NCBI GenBank assembly: GCA_900113425.1
Contig: FOZF01000002.1
Location: 699,027 to 763,026, forward strand
DNA: 64,000 bases
Direction: 5' to 3'
Source of the DNA: Stenotrophomonas maltophilia
GTDB lineage: Bacteria > Pseudomonadota > Gammaproteobacteria > Xanthomonadales > Xanthomonadaceae
In this document: positions 30,677 to 41,388 of the stretch, piece by piece
How the letters are laid out: each line of letters starts with the position of its first letter
How positions within the stretch are numbered: the first letter of the stretch is position 1
Position numbers and translations under genes: made by a program
Notes under the pieces: generated by a model
What the model saw: the letters and a program-made list of their open reading frames with translations, nothing else
Told to the model about the DNA's origin: nothing
Database searches by the model: none

Positions 30677-31452
30677 GTGCTGATCGTCTGAGCAAGGGAG
30701 TGCGCGTCGGCGCGCTGGTGCTGCTGGTTTCCGGCCTGGCTGCCTGTGGCACTGCCACGGTGGTGCGGCCCAATGGCAGTGGCGGCGGGGCGGCGGTCAC
30801 CACGCCCAAGACCTCGGTGGCCAAGCCGGGGCAGACCGTGGTCGTGCGCAAGGGCGACACGATCTACGCGCTGGCCCGCATCCACGACATCACCCCGGCC
30901 GATCTGATCGCCTGGAACAGCCTGGACAACCCGTCGACGATCTATCCGGGGCAGGTCATCCGCCTGTATCCGCCGGGGGCCAGCAGCGGCCGCGCACCGA
31001 CCACCGTGGTCACCGCGCCGCGCAGCGGCGGCAGCACGGCCCCGGCCCCGGCCACGGCACCGGCCGGTCCGGTGAAGAGCAACATCGCCTGGCGCTGGCC
31101 GGCTGATGGCGCGATCGTGGGCCGCTACGTTGCAGGCGACGCAACCAAGCAGGGCGTCGACATCGCCGGTACCAGCGGGCAGGCCGTCAAGGCCACCGCC
31201 AACGGCGTGGTGGTGTACTCGGGTGCCGGACTGGTCGGCTATGGCGAGCTGATCATCATCAAGCACAGCGACCAGTGGCTGTCCGCCTATGGCCACAACC
31301 GCAAGCGCCTGGTCAACGAGGGGCAGAGCGTGAAGGCGGGTGAGCAGATTGCCGAGATGGGGCGCACCGGCGCGAATCGCGACATGCTGCACTTTGAAAT
31401 CCGCTACAACGGCAAGCCGGTCGATCCGCAGCAGTACCTGCCAGCGCGCTAG
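30673..31452 (+). CDS. nlpD: NlpD-like LysM/degenerate LytM lipoprotein, amidase activator
   Basis: A 259-residue lipoprotein (lipobox LAAC at about residue 25). A LysM domain follows at about 62-105 (VVRKGDTIYALARIHDITPADLIAWN), then a proline/alanine linker, then a C-terminal LytM/M23 domain. In active M23 peptidases the first zinc ligand is a histidine before GxDI; here the sequence is KQGVDIAG, so that ligand is lost as in E. coli NlpD (NKGIDIAG). NlpD activates the amidase AmiC at the septum rather than cutting peptidoglycan. It follows yqaA with an ATGA overlap; no rpoS follows. Confidence 0.92.
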   Translation: MSADRLSKGVRVGALVLLVSGLAACGTATVVRPNGSGGGAAVTTPKTSVAKPGQTVVVRKGDTIYALARIHDITPADLIAWNSLDNPSTIYPGQVIRLYPPGASSGRAPTTVVTAPRSGGSTAPAPATAPAGPVKSNIAWRWPADGAIVGRYVAGDATKQGVDIAGTSGQAVKATANGVVVYSGAGLVGYGELIIIKHSDQWLSAYGHNRKRLVNEGQSVKAGEQIAEMGRTGANRDMLHFEIRYNGKPVDPQQYLPAR

Positions 31453-31466
31453 CGCAGGCAGCTACC

Positions 31467-31571
31467 GTAGCGCCGGGCCATGCCGGCGGTGCGCGGAATG
31501 CGTGCGTCAGGGTAGCGCCGGGCCATGCCCGGCGGAGCGTGGTCCTGTAACGCCGAGCCGATGCCCGGCTG
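31467..31571. repeat. Three tandem SMAG-type palindromes
   Basis: Three GTAG/GTAA-headed units lie between the convergent nlpD and Mth938-like genes, at 31467-31494, 31511-31535 and 31547-31571. Each reads GTAGCGCCGGGCCATG or a close variant, followed by a CCGGC arm. Unit three is the most diverged (GTAACGCCGAGCCGATGC). They may act as a two-way transcription block. Confidence 0.75.
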
Positions 31572-31577
31572 TGGCGC

Positions 31578-31952
31578 TCAACCTTCCAGGATGAACGCGG
31601 CCGCCACCTTGCGGCCTTCGCCGGCAAGGATGTTGAAGGTGCGCGCCGCGGCAGGGTTGTTCATCACTTCCAGGCCGATCCCGCGCGACAGGCAGGCGGC
31701 CATGACCGCAGCCGACGGAAACACCTGCCGCTCGCCGGTTCCCAGGACGATCAATGCCGGATTCAGTGCCAGCACCGGTTCCAGGTCGGCCACCGTCAGC
31801 TCCGCCGCATCGGCGACAGGCCAATGCTCGACCAGCTGGTCCGGCGTCAGCAGAAAGCTGCTGGACAGCACCTTGTCATTGACCTTGGCCGAGCGGCCAT
31901 CGGCAGCGCGCAGGCTGTAGGCGTAATCGGGCGGCTCGTGGTTCAGCTGCAT
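31578..31952 (-). CDS. Mth938-like domain protein
   Basis: A 124-residue protein of the Mth938/NDUFAF3-like fold. Visible are the strand pattern YAYSLRAADGRSAKVNDKVLSSSFLLTP, ALIVLGTGERQVFPSAAV and GLEVMNNPAAARTFNILAGEGRKVAAAFIL. The eukaryotic relative NDUFAF3 helps assemble respiratory complex I; the bacterial role is not established. It is 13 nt downstream of yhbY on the same strand, so probably co-transcribed. Confidence 0.82.
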   Translation of the reverse strand: MQLNHEPPDYAYSLRAADGRSAKVNDKVLSSSFLLTPDQLVEHWPVADAAELTVADLEPVLALNPALIVLGTGERQVFPSAAVMAACLSRGIGLEVMNNPAAARTFNILAGEGRKVAAAFILEG

Positions 31953-31965
31953 GGCGGTAGCGCGA

Positions 31966-32271
31966 TCAGCCGCGCGGCAGCACGATCTGGCGCTGTTCCC
32001 TGCTCGGGCGATACAGCACGGCAACGTGACCGATGCGCTGCACCAGCGCACTGTCGGTGGCGTCGACGATCTCGCCGATCATCGCGTCCCGGGCCTCGCG
32101 GTCCTCGGCTGCGACCTTGACCTTGACCAGTTCGTGGCGCTCCAGCACTTCGTTCAGCTCCGCGATGAAGGCCGGGGTCACTCCCTTGCCGCCGGTCTGC
32201 AGCAGGGCCTTCAGGTCGTGGGCTTGGCCGCGCAGGAAACGGGTCTGGGAGGCGGTCAGGGCGATGGACAT
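31966..32271 (-). CDS. yhbY: Ribosome assembly RNA-binding protein YhbY
   Basis: A 101-residue CRM-domain protein: LTASQTRFLRGQAHDLKALLQTGGKGVTPAFIAELNEVLERHELVKVKV. The GxxG RNA-binding loop is GKGV. YhbY binds pre-50S ribosomal particles. It is divergent from rlmE (65 nt between starts), a widely conserved pairing in proteobacteria. Confidence 0.95.
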   Translation of the reverse strand: MSIALTASQTRFLRGQAHDLKALLQTGGKGVTPAFIAELNEVLERHELVKVKVAAEDREARDAMIGEIVDATDSALVQRIGHVAVLYRPSREQRQIVLPRG

Positions 32272-32336
32272 GCAGGAAAAGACGGTTGAATGGGGGGATC
32301 AGGGTATCATGACGGCCCCATCAGCCCCTATTTCCA

Positions 32337-32969
32337 ATGGCAACCCGCAGCAAAAGCAGCCAGCGCTGGCTCAAGGAACACTTCTCCGACCCCTTCGTGA
32401 AGAAGGCGCAGGCCGAAGGCATGCGCTCGCGGGCGGCCTACAAGCTTGAAGAGTTGCTTGAACGTGACCGCCTGCTGAAGCGGAACATGGTCGTGGTGGA
32501 CCTCGGTGCCGCCCCTGGCGGGTGGTCTCAGCAGGTTCGGAGACAGATGGGAGACACCGGCCGCGTGCTGGCGCTGGACATCCTGGAGATGCCGCCCCTT
32601 GCGGGCGTGGAGTTCCTTCACGGTGACTTCAGGGAAGAAGCCGTCCTATCTCAATTCGAAGCCATGCTCGGGGACGAGCCGGTGGACCTTGTGCTGTCGG
32701 ACATGGCCCCCAATAAAAGTGGCATGGACGCGGTCGACCAGCCGCGGATGATGCATCTGGCCGAGCTGGCGCTGGACTTCGCCGACAACCACCTGAAGAC
32801 CGGCGGGGCGTTCCTGATCAAGCTGTTCCAGGGTGTGGGCTTTGACGACTACGTGCGTGAAATGCGCCGTCGCTACGACAAGGTCTCCATCCGCAAGCCG
32901 GAAGCGTCGCGCAAACGCTCTCCCGAGGTGTACGCCTTGGGTCAGGGCAAACGCGCCCACATGAAGTAA
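32337..32969 (+). CDS. rlmE: 23S rRNA (uridine-2552-2'-O)-methyltransferase
   Basis: A 210-residue FtsJ/RrmJ protein that methylates the 2'-hydroxyl of U2552 in the 50S A-loop. The SAM motif is [13 protein letters not shown]. The catalytic K-D-K-E residues fit [22 protein letters not shown] and the C-terminal [12 protein letters not shown]. It precedes ftsH by 60 nt as in E. coli. Confidence 0.97.
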   Translation: MATRSKSSQRWLKEHFSDPFVKKAQAEGMRSRAAYKLEELLERDRLLKRNMVVVDLGAAPGGWSQQVRRQMGDTGRVLALDILEMPPLAGVEFLHGDFREEAVLSQFEAMLGDEPVDLVLSDMAPNKSGMDAVDQPRMMHLAELALDFADNHLKTGGAFLIKLFQGVGFDDYVREMRRRYDKVSIRKPEASRKRSPEVYALGQGKRAHMK

Positions 32970-33029
32970 GCTCGCAACGTAAGTTTCAACCCCAACGCAA
33001 CGCCCGCACTAAGAGGAACACCGGAGCCA

Positions 33030-34973
<1,944 letters not shown>

Positions 34974-35075
34974 CGGCCCGCTGCACGTGACATCAGACGA
35001 GGCCGGGGCAACCCGGCTTCGTCGTTTCCGGGCCATCGGCCCCCCCCGAAGAACCGATCTGACGCTGGAGCCCGC

Positions 35076-35261
35076 ATGTCCGCCCCGAAGCCCGAACCGA
35101 TTTCCCACACCGTCGAGATGGTCATCGCCACCGTGGTCGGCGTGGGTGTGGGCCTGGGGGCCGACAATCTGCTGCTGGGCTGCGTGGCGGGTATTGCGGT
35201 CGGCATCGTGCTGAGCATTGCCAGGACCCTGTACGTCGACCGCAAGCGCCGCCGCCGTTGA
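35076..35261 (+). CDS. Small glycine-rich membrane protein
   Basis: A 61-residue protein with a GGAG ribosome site. It has a polar start (MSAPKPEPISHTVEM), one long or two short hydrophobic segments rich in glycine and valine (VVGVGVGLGADNLLLGCVAGIAVGIVL), and a basic tail RKRRRR. No family recognised. It sits between ftsH and folP and is probably part of that transcript. Confidence 0.6.
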   Translation: MSAPKPEPISHTVEMVIATVVGVGVGLGADNLLLGCVAGIAVGIVLSIARTLYVDRKRRRR

Positions 35262-35322
35262 GGGGTGTCGGCGGGGCTGACGCCCTGCTACCGGACCGGC
35301 CCCGCCTTTCCTCAGCAAACCA

Positions 35323-35383
35323 GCTGTTGCTCTGGCTGTTGTTGTCGCTCCGGCCTCTGCGAGTGCAGGGCGCAGCCCTGCCG
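35323..35383 (+). repeat. Tail part of the dispersed GGATGC/CTGTTGCTG repeat, third copy
   Basis: This reads CTGTTG, a CGCTCCGGC core, GTGCAGGG, and the terminal hairpin GCAGGGC-GCA-GCCCTGC. It matches the 3' parts of the two longer copies at 58022-58168 and 58391-58535. The long stem and the GGATGC head are missing here. It lies in the short gap before folP. Confidence 0.6.
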
Positions 35384-35420
35384 AACTAAACTACCCGCCG
35401 TTGTCCCTGCAGGATTGCCC

Positions 35421-36317
35421 ATGTTCGATACCTCGCCCCAGCTCGACTGCGCCGGTCGCATCCTGCGCCTGGACCGTGCCCGGGTCATGGGCATCGTCAA
35501 CGTCACCCCGGATTCGTTTTCTGACGGGGGGAACCATGACACCACGGAGGCCGCGGTCGCGCATGGCCTGAAGCTGGTGGAAGAGGGCGCCGACCTGCTC
35601 GACATCGGGGGCGAGTCGACCCGTCCCGGCGCTGTACCGGTATCGGTGGATGAAGAGCTCCGCCGCATCGTGCCGGTCATCGAGCAGCTTGCGGCGCGTA
35701 CCTCCGTGCCGATCAGCATCGATACCTTCAAGCCTGAGGTGATGCGCGCGGCGGTGGCCGCCGGCGCCGGCATGATCAACGACATCTTCGGCCTGCGCCA
35801 GGACGGCGCGCTGGAAGCGGCCGCTGCGGCCAACGTGCCGGTGGTGCTGATGCACATGCAGGGCGAGCCGGGCAACATGCAGGCCGATCCGCACTACGAC
35901 GACGTCGTTGCCGAAGTCCACGGGTTTCTCGTGCAGCGCCTGTTCGCCGCCGAGATGGCGGGCATCGCGAAGAAGCATCTGGTCATCGATCCGGGTTTCG
36001 GCTTCGGCAAGAACACCGCGCACAACATGACCCTGCTGGCGCGTTCGGAGCGTTTTCTGGAACTGGGCGTGCCGATGCTGGCGGGCCTGTCGCGCAAGCG
36101 CAGCCTTGGCGAGCTGACCGGGCGTGACGCGCCGGCCGAGCGGGTGGCGGCGTCGGTGGCCGCGCACCTGATTGCCGTGCAGCGCGGTGCGCGTATCGTG
36201 CGTGTACATGACGTCGCCGCCACTGTCGACGCACTGAAGATCTGGCAGGCGGTGGACGCCGTGCCGGCACCACGCGATGACACCCGACCGACGATCAGCT
36301 GGCCGGACGAAGACTGA
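35421..36317 (+). CDS. folP: Dihydropteroate synthase
   Basis: A 298-residue enzyme joining p-aminobenzoate to the pterin in folate synthesis; the sulfonamide target. Marks are [74 protein letters not shown] and [13 protein letters not shown]. The stop overlaps the miaA start (TGATG). In many gammaproteobacteria glmM follows folP; here miaA does. Confidence 0.97.
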   Translation: MFDTSPQLDCAGRILRLDRARVMGIVNVTPDSFSDGGNHDTTEAAVAHGLKLVEEGADLLDIGGESTRPGAVPVSVDEELRRIVPVIEQLAARTSVPISIDTFKPEVMRAAVAAGAGMINDIFGLRQDGALEAAAAANVPVVLMHMQGEPGNMQADPHYDDVVAEVHGFLVQRLFAAEMAGIAKKHLVIDPGFGFGKNTAHNMTLLARSERFLELGVPMLAGLSRKRSLGELTGRDAPAERVAASVAAHLIAVQRGARIVRVHDVAATVDALKIWQAVDAVPAPRDDTRPTISWPDED

Positions 36318-37270
36318 TGGCCGTTGACCGGCGGCCGCTGGCGATTGCCGTGATGGGGCCGACCGCCAGTGGCAAGACGGCCACCGCGATCGCCCTGGCC
36401 CGGCAGCTGGATGGCGAGATCGTCAGCGTTGACTCGGCGCTGGTCTATCGCCATCTGGATATCGGTTCTGCCAAGCCCGACGTTTCCGAGCGCGCACAGG
36501 TGCCGCATCACCTGCTGGACCTGCGTGATCCGTGGCAGACCTACTCGGCGGCGGAGTTCGCCGCCGACGCCGGCCGCGTCGTCGCCGACATCGTTGCGCG
36601 GGGACGGATGCCGATCCTGGCCGGGGGCACCGGCCTGTACTTCCGCGCCCTGCTGCAGGGACTGTCACCCATGCCGGAGGCCGACCCGGCCCTGCGCGCC
36701 GCGCTGGCCGCCGAGGCCGCCGAGCGCGGTTGGGCCGCGCTGCATGCCGAACTGGCGAAGGTGGACCCCGTCGCGGCTGCCCGCATCCATGCAACAGACC
36801 CACAGCGGATCCAGCGGGCGCTGGAGGTCCATCGGCTGACGGGAACGCCGATCAGCGAGTGGCAGCGCAGGCCCGGCGTGGCGCCGCTGCCGGTACGCAC
36901 CCTGAAGCTGATCCTGGCGCCGCACGACCGGGCAATCCTGCACCGGCGGATCGAGGCCCGCTTCGATGCCATGCTGGCCCAGGGCTTCCTCGACGAAGTG
37001 CGTGATCTGCGCGCGATGCCGGAAATGGCCGCTGTCGCGGCACCGCTGGACCTGCCGGCGGTGCGTGCGGTCGGCTACCGCCAGGCCTGGGAGCATCTGG
37101 ACGGTCGGATCGATGCCGGCGGCTTCCGCGACAAGGCGATCTTCGCCACCCGCCAGCTGGCCAAGCGGCAGCTGACCTGGCTGCGGGGTGAGCTTGATGC
37201 GCGCTGGTTCGACCCCCATATCGACCACGAGCGGCTGGCCGGCGCGGTGTCGACCTTCGTCGCACGCTGA
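36317..37270 (+). CDS. miaA: tRNA dimethylallyltransferase
   Basis: A 317-residue enzyme adding a dimethylallyl group to A37 of tRNAs that read UNN codons. Marks are the P-loop [68 protein letters not shown], and [14 protein letters not shown]. It uses dimethylallyl diphosphate from the isoprenoid pathway that IspD and IspF (also in this window) feed. It precedes hfq by 96 nt, the conserved miaA-hfq-hflX order. Confidence 0.97.
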   Translation: MAVDRRPLAIAVMGPTASGKTATAIALARQLDGEIVSVDSALVYRHLDIGSAKPDVSERAQVPHHLLDLRDPWQTYSAAEFAADAGRVVADIVARGRMPILAGGTGLYFRALLQGLSPMPEADPALRAALAAEAAERGWAALHAELAKVDPVAAARIHATDPQRIQRALEVHRLTGTPISEWQRRPGVAPLPVRTLKLILAPHDRAILHRRIEARFDAMLAQGFLDEVRDLRAMPEMAAVAAPLDLPAVRAVGYRQAWEHLDGRIDAGGFRDKAIFATRQLAKRQLTWLRGELDARWFDPHIDHERLAGAVSTFVAR

Positions 37271-37366
37271 ACCGCCGCCAGCCGTGTAACATCACTGTCC
37301 GGCGGGCGGCTCGGGGGCCGCGGCAGCCGTCGGCAACCCAATAAGAACAATAATCAGGAGTGAGCA

Positions 37367-37642
37367 ATGTCCAAGGGGCAATCGCTGCAGGATCCTTTCT
37401 TGAATGCACTGCGGCGCGAGCGTGTGCCGGTTTCGGTGTACCTGGTCAACGGCATCAAGCTGCAGGGCACGATCGAGTCGTTCGATCAGTTCGTGGTTCT
37501 GCTGCGCAATACGGTCAGCCAGATGGTCTACAAGCATGCGATCTCCACCGTGGTGCCGGCACGCAATGTGAAAGTCGGGCCGGGCGGTGGTTATGTGCAG
37601 TCGGGTGAAGGTGGTCAGGCAGGTGATGAAGCAGACGAGTAA
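37367..37642 (+). CDS. hfq: RNA chaperone Hfq
   Basis: A 91-residue Sm-like protein. It begins [36 protein letters not shown], with the conserved Gln8 and the Sm1 region. The Sm2 motif is [14 protein letters not shown], with the KH of the uridine-binding pore. The C-terminal tail is short, glycine-rich and acidic, unlike the longer E. coli tail. The GGAG ribosome site is 9 nt upstream. Hfq pairs small RNAs with mRNAs. Confidence 0.98.
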   Translation: MSKGQSLQDPFLNALRRERVPVSVYLVNGIKLQGTIESFDQFVVLLRNTVSQMVYKHAISTVVPARNVKVGPGGGYVQSGEGGQAGDEADE

Positions 37643-37656
37643 GACCGGAGCGGTGA

Positions 37657-38967
37657 ATGTTTGACCGCTCGAAAAAGGGTGAACATGCCCTGCTGATCCA
37701 GCCGCACTTCGGCAAGCTGGAAGACGACGTGCTGGAAGAATTCGGTGATCTGGCCCGCTCGGCAGGGGCCAGCATCGCTGCCACGATCACCGCGCGCCTG
37801 GATCGTCCCAATCCCTCGACCCTGATCGGCAGCGGCAAGCTGGATGAGATCAAGGCAGCAGCCGACGCCACCGGCGCCGATCTGGTGCTGGTCAACCATG
37901 CGCTGAGCCCCGGCCAGGAACGCAACCTGGAACGCTTCCTGGAGCGCCGGGTGATCGACCGTACCGGGCTGATCCTGGACATCTTCGCGCAGCGCGCTCA
38001 CAGCCACGAAGGCAAGCTGCAGGTCGAGCTGGCGCAGCTGCGTCACCTTGCGACACGGCTGGTGCGCGGCTGGACCCATCTGGAGCGCCAGCGCGGTGGT
38101 TCGATCGGCCTGCGCGGTCCGGGCGAAACCCAGCTGGAAACCGACCGCCGTCTGCTGCAGAAGCGGGTGGAGCAGTTGCAGAAGCGGCTGGAGAAGGTCG
38201 AAGTCCAGCGCACCCAGATGCGCCGTGCGCGCGTGCGCAGCGAACTGCCACGTGTGGCCCTGGTGGGTTACACCAATGCCGGCAAGTCGACCCTGTTCAA
38301 CGCGATGACCGGCGCCGAGGCCTATGCGGCCGACCAGCTGTTCGCGACCCTGGACCCGACGGTGCGCCGCATCGCTGTGCCGGGTGGCAACGTCGTGCTG
38401 GCCGACACCGTCGGCTTCGTCCGCGACCTGCCGCATGACCTGGTGGCCGCGTTCCGCTCGACCCTGTCCGAGGCCCGGGAGGCCGATTTCCTGCTGCACG
38501 TGGTCGATGCGGCCGATCCGCACCGCGAGGAGCGCATCGCCCAGGTCGACGAGGTGCTGGCTGCGGTCGGTGCGGGTGATCTGCCGCAGCTGCTGGTGTT
38601 CAACAAGATCGACCGTATCGAGGGCGCCGAAGTGCGCCACGATGGCCAGGATGGCGTGCCGGACGAGTCGCGCCGCGAGCGGGTCTGGATTTCCGCGCGT
38701 GACGGGCAGGGCCTGGAGCTGTTGCAGGCGGTGCTGGGCAAGCGCCTGGGGTTGCAGCATGTGACCGGGGAGCTGCGCCTGCCGCCGGATGCTGGTCGCC
38801 TGCGCGCGCGCCTGCATCAGCTGGAAGTGATCCGCAGCGAGCAGGCAGACGAGGAGGGCTGGCTGCTGCAGGTCGATCTTCCGATTGCCGAAGCCGAAAA
38901 ACTGGCGGCGGGCATTGATGGCGGGCCGATCCGCGCCCTGCTGCCGGAAAAGCTGCCGGAATGGTGA
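37657..38967 (+). CDS. hflX: Ribosome-rescue GTPase HflX
   Basis: A 436-residue GTPase that splits stalled or heat-damaged 70S ribosomes. The N-terminal HflX domain (about 20-190) includes NPSTLIGSGKLDEIKAAAD and GGSIGLRGPGETQLETDRR. The G domain follows with G1 GYTNAGKSTLFN, G3 DTVGF and G4 NKID. The C-terminal ubiquitin-like part ends KLPEW. It starts 14 nt after hfq. Confidence 0.96.
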   Translation: MFDRSKKGEHALLIQPHFGKLEDDVLEEFGDLARSAGASIAATITARLDRPNPSTLIGSGKLDEIKAAADATGADLVLVNHALSPGQERNLERFLERRVIDRTGLILDIFAQRAHSHEGKLQVELAQLRHLATRLVRGWTHLERQRGGSIGLRGPGETQLETDRRLLQKRVEQLQKRLEKVEVQRTQMRRARVRSELPRVALVGYTNAGKSTLFNAMTGAEAYAADQLFATLDPTVRRIAVPGGNVVLADTVGFVRDLPHDLVAAFRSTLSEAREADFLLHVVDAADPHREERIAQVDEVLAAVGAGDLPQLLVFNKIDRIEGAEVRHDGQDGVPDESRRERVWISARDGQGLELLQAVLGKRLGLQHVTGELRLPPDAGRLRARLHQLEVIRSEQADEEGWLLQVDLPIAEAEKLAAGIDGGPIRALLPEKLPEW

Positions 38968-39087
38968 GATAGCACCGGACATTCCCGGTGCGCGCCGGTA
39001 CGCAGTCGGCCGCGTACCGGCCGGGACGCGACACGCGCCTGCCATCTGCGGTACAACAGACGGGTTCTTCACCCCACCGTCATCTCG

Positions 39088-39582
39088 ATGTCCATCCCTA
39101 CCGACGCCGATCTCAACGCCCAGGCTGCCGCGCTCGGGCAGCGCCTGCAGCAGGCCTCGCTGCAGCTTGTGACGGCTGAAAGCTGCAGTGGCGGCTGGAT
39201 CGCCAAGACCATGACCGACATCGCCGGTTCCTCGGCGTTCTTCGACTGCGGCATGGTGGTCTACAGCTATGAAGCCAAGCAGCGCCTGCTGGGGGTGCGG
39301 GCGCAGACGCTGGAGCAGTTCGGTGCGGTGAGCCGCGAAACGGTGCTGGAGATGGTGTCCGGCGCCCTGATCAACTCCGGTGCCGGCATCGCGGTGGCGG
39401 TCACCGGCATTGCCGGTCCTGGTGGCGGCAGTCCGGACAAACCGGTCGGCAGCGTCTGGATCGGCTGGAAGCGCCGCGGCGGATACGCCCGGGCGGAACT
39501 GTTCCAGTTCGGTGGCGACCGCGAAGCCATCCGCAGGCAAACCGTCGCTGCGGCATTGCACGGTATCGACGCCCAGCTGTGA
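39088..39582 (+). CDS. pncC: Nicotinamide-nucleotide amidohydrolase, CinA C-terminal family
   Basis: A 164-residue stand-alone CinA C-terminal domain. Marks are LVTAESCSGGWIAKTMTDIAGSSAFFDCGMVVYS, with the catalytic serine in SCSGG, FGAVSRETVLEM and GIAVAVTGIAGPGGGSPDKPVGSVWIG. The enzyme deamidates nicotinamide mononucleotide to nicotinate mononucleotide in NAD salvage. In many bacteria cinA lies beside recA; here ubiB and lexA lie between them. Confidence 0.93.
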   Translation: MSIPTDADLNAQAAALGQRLQQASLQLVTAESCSGGWIAKTMTDIAGSSAFFDCGMVVYSYEAKQRLLGVRAQTLEQFGAVSRETVLEMVSGALINSGAGIAVAVTGIAGPGGGSPDKPVGSVWIGWKRRGGYARAELFQFGGDREAIRRQTVAAALHGIDAQL

Positions 39583-39613
39583 CATGCTGCTGCGGTAATC
39601 GTCCGGAGCACGC

Positions 39614-41299
39614 ATGATGTGGGAAACGCTGGGCACCGTCCGTGACCTGGGCAGGCTGCAGGAAATTGCCGCGGTCCTGATCCGTTATGGCTTCGGCGAC
39701 GTGGTGCGCCGGATCGGCCTGGCCACGGTGCTGGAGCGTGCCGGGCGCCTGCTGCACTGGAACGAGGACCGCCAGCATCTGCTGCGGATGACCGCGCCGG
39801 TGCGGGTGCGCAGCGCTCTGCAGGACCTCGGCCCGACGTTCGTCAAACTCGGACAGGTGCTGGCAACCCGTGTCGATCTGCTGCCGCCGGAGTGGATCGC
39901 CGAGCTTTCCGAACTCCAGAATGCAGTTCCGGCCCTGCCGTATGCGCAGATCCGCGCGCAGCTGGAGGCCGATCTGGGCGCGCCTCCGCAGCAGGTGTTC
40001 GCCTTCCTCGACGAAACACCGATGGCGGCGGCCTCGCTGGCGCAGGCCCATCGCGCGCGCCTGCTGGACGGCCGCGAAGTGGTGCTGAAGGTGCGTCGTC
40101 CCGGCATCCGTGACGTGGTCGAAGCCGATCTGCGCCTGCTGGCGCGGCTGGCCGAAATCGTCGAGGCGCGTCTTCCGGATCTGCGCCGTTACCGGCCGGC
40201 AGAGGTGGTGCAGCAGTTCACCGTATCGCTGCGGCGCGAACTCGATTTCGCGGCCGAATGCCGCAACGCGGAGCGCATCGCACGCAACTTTGAAGGTCGC
40301 GACGACATCCTTGTTCCCGGCGTGCATTGGCAGTGGACCTGCGAAAGCCTGAACGTGCAGGACTTCGTTGACGGCATTCCGGGCCGCGATCTTGCCGGTG
40401 TGGACGCGGCAGGGCTGGACCGTCGCGAACTGGCACGGCGTGGTGCCAACATCGTGTTGAAGATGGTGCTGGAGGACGGCAGCTTCCACGCCGATCCACA
40501 CCCGGGCAACATCATCTATCTGCGTGACGGCCGCATCGGTGTGATCGACTTCGGCATGGTCGGGGCACTGTCCGAAGTGCGTCGCTTCCAGGTTGCGCAA
40601 CTGCTGCACGGGCTGGTCGAACAGGACCCGCAGGGGGTGGCCGACGTCCTGCTGGACTGGGCCGGGGGCGTGGAGGTGGATGAGAACCGGCTGCAGCACG
40701 ACATCAGCCAGTTCGTCGACCAGTATCGTGGCGTGCCGCTGAAGGATCTGCGCATCGGCCTGATGCTGGGCGACATCACCCAGTTGTTGCGCAGCTACAG
40801 CCTGACCCTGCCGGCCGACCTTGCACTGATGATCAAGGCCTTCCTCACCCTGGAAGGCATGGGCCGGCAGCTCGACCCGGACTTCGACATGGCCAGTGCC
40901 GCACGCCCCTTCCTGGAGCGGGTGGTACTGCAGCGCTACGCGCCGCGGGCACTGCTCAAACGCGGCCAGCGCAGCCTGTTGGGAATGATCGACTTCGCCG
41001 GCGATCTGCCCCGCGATCTGCGCAAGCTGGTGCAGGCGGCGCGGCGCGGGCGCCTGCAGCTGAAGGTCGAGACCAGTGCGCTGCAGGGCTTTGGCGAGCA
41101 GGTGAACCGTGCGGCCAATCGCATGGTGATGGGCATCGTGACTGCGGCGCTGATCATCGGCTCATCGATCGTCATGCACAGCGTCGGTGGGGTCTCCAGC
41201 CGCTGGCTGCTGGCGCTCGGGGTCTCCGGATTCGTCGGGGCCGGTGTCTGCGGCGTCTGGATCCTGTTCTCCATCTGGAGAAGTGGCAAGCACGACTGA
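39614..41299 (+). CDS. ubiB: ABC1/ADCK-type atypical kinase UbiB
   Basis: A 561-residue protein of the ABC1 family needed for ubiquinone biosynthesis or distribution. The family KxGQ motif is FVKLGQVLATR. The AAAS alanine-rich loop that replaces the P-loop is AAASLAQAHRA. The metal-binding motifs are FHADPHPGN and VIDFGM. Two hydrophobic segments at the C-terminus (MVMGIVTAALIIGSSIV; LALGVSGFVGAGVCGVWILFSIW) anchor it in the membrane. It starts 31 nt after the CinA-type gene and ends about 70 nt before the LexA operator. Confidence 0.93.
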   Translation: MMWETLGTVRDLGRLQEIAAVLIRYGFGDVVRRIGLATVLERAGRLLHWNEDRQHLLRMTAPVRVRSALQDLGPTFVKLGQVLATRVDLLPPEWIAELSELQNAVPALPYAQIRAQLEADLGAPPQQVFAFLDETPMAAASLAQAHRARLLDGREVVLKVRRPGIRDVVEADLRLLARLAEIVEARLPDLRRYRPAEVVQQFTVSLRRELDFAAECRNAERIARNFEGRDDILVPGVHWQWTCESLNVQDFVDGIPGRDLAGVDAAGLDRRELARRGANIVLKMVLEDGSFHADPHPGNIIYLRDGRIGVIDFGMVGALSEVRRFQVAQLLHGLVEQDPQGVADVLLDWAGGVEVDENRLQHDISQFVDQYRGVPLKDLRIGLMLGDITQLLRSYSLTLPADLALMIKAFLTLEGMGRQLDPDFDMASAARPFLERVVLQRYAPRALLKRGQRSLLGMIDFAGDLPRDLRKLVQAARRGRLQLKVETSALQGFGEQVNRAANRMVMGIVTAALIIGSSIVMHSVGGVSSRWLLALGVSGFVGAGVCGVWILFSIWRSGKHD

Positions 41300-41367
41300 G
41301 TGTCGTTCGCTGTGGCAACGCCCGGCACGCGTCGCTCTGTCGTATCCGGCACTTGCAGTTCCCGTAG

Positions 41368-41386
41368 TTAGTAGTAATACTACTAA
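41368..41386. promoter_or_regulatory. LexA operator (SOS box) of lexA
   Basis: TTAGTAGTAATACTACTAA is a perfect 19-bp palindrome and agrees with the TTAG-N6-TACTA SOS box described for Xanthomonadales. It ends only 2 bp before the lexA start codon, implying autoregulation and leaving no room for a Shine-Dalgarno sequence downstream of it. Confidence 0.93.
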
Positions 41387-41388
41387 CC

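Noticed and set aside
35262..35330. A coding extension of folP upstream of 35421
   Set aside because: The open frame covers the small intergenic repeat; folP family similarity begins at MFDTSPQL (35421).
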